From Pontibacter korlensis (GTDB lineage: Bacteria; Bacteroidota; Bacteroidia; Cytophagales; Hymenobacteraceae), in assembly GCF_000973725.1 (NCBI RefSeq), contig NZ_CP009621.1, positions 3,004,001 through 3,068,000 on the forward strand: 64,000 nucleotides of DNA, read 5' to 3'. The notes under the pieces were generated by a model. That model was not told the origin of the DNA and did not search any database. It saw only the letters and a program-made list of their open reading frames with translations. Positions 59,901 to 64,000 of the stretch are shown here, piece by piece (the stretch's first letter is position 1; each line of letters starts with the position of its first letter). The position numbers were made by a program, and so were the translations under genes.

Positions 59901-61766
59901 TTACTGCGTCGGGATACCATTGGGACCTGCAATGAAAGATTTGTTTAGCCGTATACCGTCTCCGTAAGTAAAATGCTTGTTAACGGTTACTGCCAAGCGG
60001 CCACGAGCAGGTATTCTGCCGAAAATTAGCTCTGCAGCAGCAGCCTGCGCATGAAAGTAGCCCTGATATGCGAGCAGCAGCGCCTGGCTTTCCTCAATCT
60101 CTGGAAACTGGTTTAGAGTATAAGCATTGTTGAAAAGTGTGATAACCGCCTTATTAGATTTTGCTAGCTGCTGCACTAACCTGGCAGCCTCTTCGGAGTA
60201 GCCTAAGCTGTTGCTTGGCCGGATAGACGGGCCATAAAGCGCTACCAGCACCACATCATACTTTTTCAGTTTCTTCCAGAGTTTCTTGGCTTCCTTACTG
60301 TTTGCCTTGCGTGAGATGTAGAAGTCGTCGGTTTCTTCTGTTAATTGCTTTACTTGCCGTTGAAATGCAGTAACCCGGGTGGCACCAATAGAAACAGTGG
60401 CAATAGACATGCGCTTGGTCGGGCGCAGCGGAAGCATTCTCTTTTTGTTGTTAAGTAAAGTTATGGCACCCTCTGCAATGCGCTTATTTATAAGGTCTGC
60501 CATTGGAGGGTTCAGGTCCTCGTAAAGATTTTCGAGAGGTATAGGCTTATACTTATCCAGCCCCAGCCACTGCTTGGCAGCCAGAACCCGCTTACATCGC
60601 CTGTCAATCTCCTCCTGCGTCAGGTCGCCGTTTTCAATAGCTTCTTTTATTGCATTGATAGCTTTAGGTACGCTATTGAGTCGTTCCAGCACATCATTGC
60701 CTGCTATCAGGGCTCGTGCCTCAGCCTCACCGGGTTCAAAGTATTTCGTTACCCCTTTCATTACCATGGCATCTGTAAAAATCAAACCTTTATAGTTGAG
60801 CTGCTTTTTCAGCAAACCTGTAACGATGGGCTCAGAAAGGGTAGAAGGTACATTAGGCGTAGGGTCTAGCTGCGGAATATGCATATGGGCCACCATCATT
60901 CCTCCTAGGCCCTGGTTTATCAACTCCTGGAAAGGATACAACTCCAAAGTGTCGAGGCGATGCCGTTGGAAAGGTATCACAGGCAGGTCGTAATGGGAAT
61001 CTACATCTGTATCACCGTGGCCCGGAAAGTGCTTTGCTACTGCCAATATGCCGCCATCCTGCATACCACGCATGTAAGCCATGCTTTTGGCAGCCACATC
61101 ATACTTGTTCTCGCCAAAAGAACGGTAGCCTATGATAGGGTTGTTAGGGTTATTATTGATATCGGCCACTGGTGCAAAATTGATATGCATGCCCAGCCGT
61201 TTAAACTCCTGTGCTACCTCTACACCCATACGGTAGATAAGGGTATCCTCCGAAAGTGCTCCCAACATCTGCTGCGAGGGGTATTCTACCGTAGAATCTA
61301 AGCGCATGCCTACGCCTGTCTCAGCATCCATAGATATCCAGAGTGGTACTTTAGAAGCTGCCTGGTACTCATTTGTAAGCTCGGCCTGGCGTGTAGGGGT
61401 ACCCTGAAAAAAGATGATGCCGCCAACCTTGTACTGCTTTATAAGGCGCATCACATCTGCCTCATACTTGGGACCTTTATTTGAGAAAGCTTCAATAATA
61501 ATGAGCTGCGCAATCCGCTCCTCCGGGGTAAGGGTGTTAAACAAAGAGTCAACCCAATAGGAAGAGCTATCTTCGAGGGCAGCGATGATAGAGGAAGGCC
61601 GGTCATAAGACACGCGCTCTACCGGGTAGAACTGCCGCTGCTGCTCACTGTAACTTTGCCGCTGTGCATCCGAGCCTTCACAGGCCCATAATGCTATAAC
61701 CAGCAGTGGGAGAAGCCAGAAATTGAAGAGCTTCCGAAAATTTGCAAGATGTGTAATCCGTTGCAT
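59901..61766 (-). CDS. GH3 beta-N-acetylhexosaminidase-like lipoprotein (NagZ group)
   Basis: 621 residues from the ATG at 61766 (MQRITHLANFRKLFNFWLLPLLVIALWAC, lipobox Cys29); the longer frame to 61820 adds 18 residues before the signal and is unlikely. The GH3 N-terminal domain has the signature KHFPGHGDTDVDSHYDLP at 245-262, which includes the Asp-His dyad loop special to NagZ-type enzymes, and LIFTDAMVMKGV with the catalytic Asp. A GH3 C-terminal domain follows from about 400. It probably cleaves N-acetylglucosamine from muropeptides or chitin-like sugars. A lipoprotein location is unlike cytoplasmic E. coli NagZ. Confidence 0.92.
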   Translation of the reverse strand: MQRITHLANFRKLFNFWLLPLLVIALWACEGSDAQRQSYSEQQRQFYPVERVSYDRPSSIIAALEDSSSYWVDSLFNTLTPEERIAQLIIIEAFSNKGPKYEADVMRLIKQYKVGGIIFFQGTPTRQAELTNEYQAASKVPLWISMDAETGVGMRLDSTVEYPSQQMLGALSEDTLIYRMGVEVAQEFKRLGMHINFAPVADINNNPNNPIIGYRSFGENKYDVAAKSMAYMRGMQDGGILAVAKHFPGHGDTDVDSHYDLPVIPFQRHRLDTLELYPFQELINQGLGGMMVAHMHIPQLDPTPNVPSTLSEPIVTGLLKKQLNYKGLIFTDAMVMKGVTKYFEPGEAEARALIAGNDVLERLNSVPKAINAIKEAIENGDLTQEEIDRRCKRVLAAKQWLGLDKYKPIPLENLYEDLNPPMADLINKRIAEGAITLLNNKKRMLPLRPTKRMSIATVSIGATRVTAFQRQVKQLTEETDDFYISRKANSKEAKKLWKKLKKYDVVLVALYGPSIRPSNSLGYSEEAARLVQQLAKSNKAVITLFNNAYTLNQFPEIEESQALLLAYQGYFHAQAAAAELIFGRIPARGRLAVTVNKHFTYGDGIRLNKSFIAGPNGIPTQ

Positions 61767-61950
61767 GTTAGTTCTATAACGCACCGCTTTACCCTTTCTT
61801 GCCCTGGCTGGTGCCTCCAAGGAGGTGCTATAGGCCGACGCGTGTGGCCCTTTCAGCGGTTCTTTACGTTAAAATGTGCCTATCAGATAATGGATTTTGA
61901 TCCTGTTTTTGTTCATTTTGGCTTACCTTTAAAGAAACACATACTCGTTT

Positions 61951-62775
61951 ATGTCGATTTTCACCCCTAGAAACCATGTGAATACCTTAGCCGATGACGC
62001 TCCACATTTTGGCTATAGCTTTTTGCCTGGCCTTTTGTTTGTAGCGCTCATGTGGCTGGTTAGCCTGCTTAGCTACCTAACAGGTGCCGATCTGGGATTT
62101 CTGGGTATCATGCCCCGTAGTTTCTTAGGTCTGGTAGGGGTGTTTTTCGGGCCGCTTATACATGGAGGCCTGCTGCACTTACTCTCCAACACCTTCCCGC
62201 TGGTCTTGTTATCTGGGCTTATACTTTATATGCACCGGAAAGTGGCCTTACGAGTTATTGTGCTGGTGTATGTGCTGAGCGGGGTGCTTACCTGGCTTAT
62301 TGGCCGACAGGCTTACCACATTGGGGCAAGCGGTGTGGTATATGGTTTAGCTGGCTTCCTGCTCTTTAACGGATTCTTAAGGCAAAACCGTGGTGCTATG
62401 GCCGTGTCTTTGGCCGTGCTGTTTCTGTACAGTGGCTTGTTCTACGGCCTTTTTCCGGGAGAAGAGCGTGTGTCGTGGGAGGGGCATGTGGCAGGGCTGG
62501 TGAGTGGTTTAGTGGCTGCCATAGCCTATGGTGACGGCAATGCCACAGACGATAGAGTGAAGCCTATAGAGCCAGATGTAGTGCAGCGGCATGTAAGCAG
62601 TACAGTAGGGCCACATTACCGGCACATGCTCATCAGTTACAGCGTGCAGCCAGACAGCCCTGAAACCAGGTACACTTATACTTTTGATGCCAAGACCATC
62701 TCAGCTAAAATGCCAACTCAGGTAGCGGTGACTTCGTCTAAAGAAATGACAAAGTCACGCGCAAAATATGAGTGA
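61951..62775 (+). CDS. Rhomboid-family intramembrane serine protease
   Basis: 274 residues with six to seven membrane helices. The catalytic Ser127 is in GASGVVYG, and the partner His179 in SWEGHVAGLVSG; Asn80 in LHLLSN completes the oxyanion site. After the last helix comes a cytoplasmic tail of about 75 residues without known motifs. It cleaves membrane-spanning helices of unknown substrates. Its last 8 bases overlap the next gene, which encodes a TVP38-type protein. Confidence 0.93.
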   Translation: MSIFTPRNHVNTLADDAPHFGYSFLPGLLFVALMWLVSLLSYLTGADLGFLGIMPRSFLGLVGVFFGPLIHGGLLHLLSNTFPLVLLSGLILYMHRKVALRVIVLVYVLSGVLTWLIGRQAYHIGASGVVYGLAGFLLFNGFLRQNRGAMAVSLAVLFLYSGLFYGLFPGEERVSWEGHVAGLVSGLVAAIAYGDGNATDDRVKPIEPDVVQRHVSSTVGPHYRHMLISYSVQPDSPETRYTYTFDAKTISAKMPTQVAVTSSKEMTKSRAKYE

Positions 62776-63559
62776 TCATAATAAGAATATACAACAACAC
62801 CATCAAGGGGTAAAGGATAAGCATCATCCTGAAAACTCGCACTCTAAGCAGCACAACGCTGACCATCAGCAAGAGGAAGATGTGAAGCAGAGTAAGTGGC
62901 CTTTATTTGTAACAGCCATACTTATTGCTGCTTTGGTAGGTTCATACTTTGTATTTCCTGGCTTTCAGGAGGAAGTGAACAAGGGCTGGCAAGTGCTTAC
63001 AAGTGGCGAAGAAAAACGCATCTCGCAATGGGTTAGCCAGTTTGGATTCTGGGGACCTTTTTTTATTGTGATAGCTATGGTCGCCCAGATGTTTCTGCTC
63101 GTGATAAACGTGGTGGCGCTGATGCTGGTAGCCATTATCGCTTATGGGCCTTTTTGGGGCTCAGTAATTGCGGTAAGCGCAGTGGCAGTAGCCTCTACCA
63201 TTGGTTACTGGATAGGGCGCAGTATAGGCGAAGCCGGTGTAAGTAAGTTAATCGGTCAGAAGTCGGAGCAGAAGGTTGCCGGCTTTATGGATCATTATGG
63301 TGTTTGGGCTGTTATCATTGCACGTATATCTCCTTTCCTGTCTAACGATGCCGTCAGCTTTGTGGCAGGTCTGGCAGGCATGGGTTACTTCAGGTTTATA
63401 GGGGCAACGCTAACTGGCATTATACCGCTTACCATACTACTTGCCTGGCTGGGAGAGAACAACGAGCGTCTCAAGAACGGACTTATCTGGGTATCCGCTG
63501 TCAGCTTGGCAATATTCATTGGCTACGTCAGCTATCAAAAGTACATCAAGAAAAAGTAG
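62768..63559 (+). CDS. TVP38/TMEM64 (DedA-like VTT domain) membrane protein with His-rich tail
   Basis: 263 residues. The first 47 residues form a hydrophilic, His-, Gln- and Lys-rich N-terminal tail (HHQGVKDKHHPENSHSKQHN). A membrane helix at about 52-68 and the VTT domain follow (about 95-250), with FWGPFFIVIAMVAQMF, the typical motif AVASTIGYWIGRSIGE, and a re-entrant region with ARISPFLSNDAVSFVAGLAGMGYFRF. Such proteins are putative lipid scramblases. It overlaps the rhomboid gene by 8 bases. Confidence 0.9.
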   Translation: MSDHNKNIQQHHQGVKDKHHPENSHSKQHNADHQQEEDVKQSKWPLFVTAILIAALVGSYFVFPGFQEEVNKGWQVLTSGEEKRISQWVSQFGFWGPFFIVIAMVAQMFLLVINVVALMLVAIIAYGPFWGSVIAVSAVAVASTIGYWIGRSIGEAGVSKLIGQKSEQKVAGFMDHYGVWAVIIARISPFLSNDAVSFVAGLAGMGYFRFIGATLTGIIPLTILLAWLGENNERLKNGLIWVSAVSLAIFIGYVSYQKYIKKK

Positions 63560-63636
63560 ACTATACCTATAGTCACAGGTTTGTATTTAGGCAGAATATT
63601 GGTTTATTTAAATGTTCTAACACAATATCTGACCTG

Positions 63637-64000
63637 ATGAATAAGAAGACCTTACTTACGCTACTTTTGGGCGTAAGCTGCACCTTTGCTTTTGCGCAAC
63701 AGCAAGAGGTATATTTTGCCACCAACCCAAGTATAACTCCCAACGCAGAGAACATAATTTTTAGCTACGAAGGCGACATTTGGCAAGTATCGGTCAACGG
63801 TGGTACAGCCGCTCGCCTTACAGGTATGGAGGGTAACGAAACGCGCCCAAAAGTATCGCCAGACGGTAAATGGATTGCTTTTACAGCCACACAGTATGGC
63901 AACCAGGATGTGTACGTAATGCCAGTCGGTGGCGGCGAAATAAAGCAGCTTACCTTTCACGAAGGTGCTGATGAGGTGGAATCCTGGAGCTGGGACTCTA
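63637..64000 (+). CDS. Tricorn-like secreted protease, 5' part only
   Basis: The first 121 codons are present; the gene leaves the window. It starts with a signal peptide (MNKKTLLTLLLGVSCTFAFAQQ). The following sequence has tricorn/WD40-type propeller repeats: YFATNPSITPNAENIIFSYEGDIWQVSVNGGTAARLTG, then ETRPKVSPDGKWIAFTATQYGNQDVYVMPVGGGEIKQLT. In full-length relatives, an S41 or amidohydrolase domain follows. The exact class cannot be told from this part. The ATG is preceded by 77 bp of spacer after the TVP38 gene. Confidence 0.85.
   Translation, partial: MNKKTLLTLLLGVSCTFAFAQQQEVYFATNPSITPNAENIIFSYEGDIWQVSVNGGTAARLTGMEGNETRPKVSPDGKWIAFTATQYGNQDVYVMPVGGGEIKQLTFHEGADEVESWSWDS

Overview
The window reads as a chromosomal segment of a member of the Bacteroidota, most likely Cytophagales and of the Hymenobacteraceae/Pontibacter type. 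Several start regions carry the Bacteroidota -7 promoter element TAnnTTTG, some with a TTTG or TTG about 19-21 bases upstream, and Shine-Dalgarno sequences are mostly absent. There are many SPII lipoproteins, PorT-like outer-membrane barrels, NIPSNAP, ThuA and DUF2461 proteins, and a secreted M36 protease ending in a type IX secretion sorting domain. The genus is inference. No rRNA, tRNA, CRISPR array, prophage or insertion sequence was seen.

Layout. 1-2772 (minus) is an assimilatory sulfate-reduction operon, cysH-cysD-cysN, with cysN cut by the window edge. Its roughly 450-nt leader is the most interesting item here. A SAM-I-class riboswitch with an intact pseudoknot is followed nine bases later by a 42-codon ORF whose product ends in six consecutive cysteines, then Met-Cys-stop. 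This looks like a stacked sensor of SAM and of cysteine supply. 2890-10197 holds a conserved unknown protein, a five-module ThuA/sugar-dehydrogenase/cytochrome c lipoprotein, a ribosome hibernation factor, an SDR, a DsbA-like protein and a DUF1801 protein. 10201-15773 holds a CDF metal exporter divergent from an OmpR-type response regulator and kinase, followed by a SulP anion transporter and a beta-carbonic anhydrase. Four exact-period 11-bp direct repeats sit at the SulP promoter.

15777-25336 contains an outer-membrane barrel, a FUS-like Gly/Ser/Tyr/Asn low-complexity protein with two SWFGD-type motifs, topoisomerase III, and a run of plus-strand envelope genes including an unlisted 26-residue membrane peptide. 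25406-36364 has an L,D-transpeptidase, a ClC channel, a decayed HEFTH peptidase pseudogene, a TAT-exported sugar isomerase-like protein with NIPSNAP, two glycosyltransferases and a Bcp peroxiredoxin. 36618-43693 (minus) holds the M36 protease, a ceramidase-like lipoprotein and an MscS channel.

44017-64000 holds Tex, a PorT-like barrel, an SRPBCC/alcohol dehydrogenase pair, a sodium:solute symporter, a secreted HEIGH metalloprotease, GIN and LEA-like lipoproteins, M28 peptidase, SDR, NUDIX and dienelactone hydrolases, a NagZ-like GH3 lipoprotein, a rhomboid/TVP38 pair and the start of a tricorn-like protease.

Two genome-style features stand out: very regular hairpin terminators, several of them perfect and bidirectional between convergent genes, and strong enrichment of the hexamer AGTATA/TATACT in genes and spacers alike.
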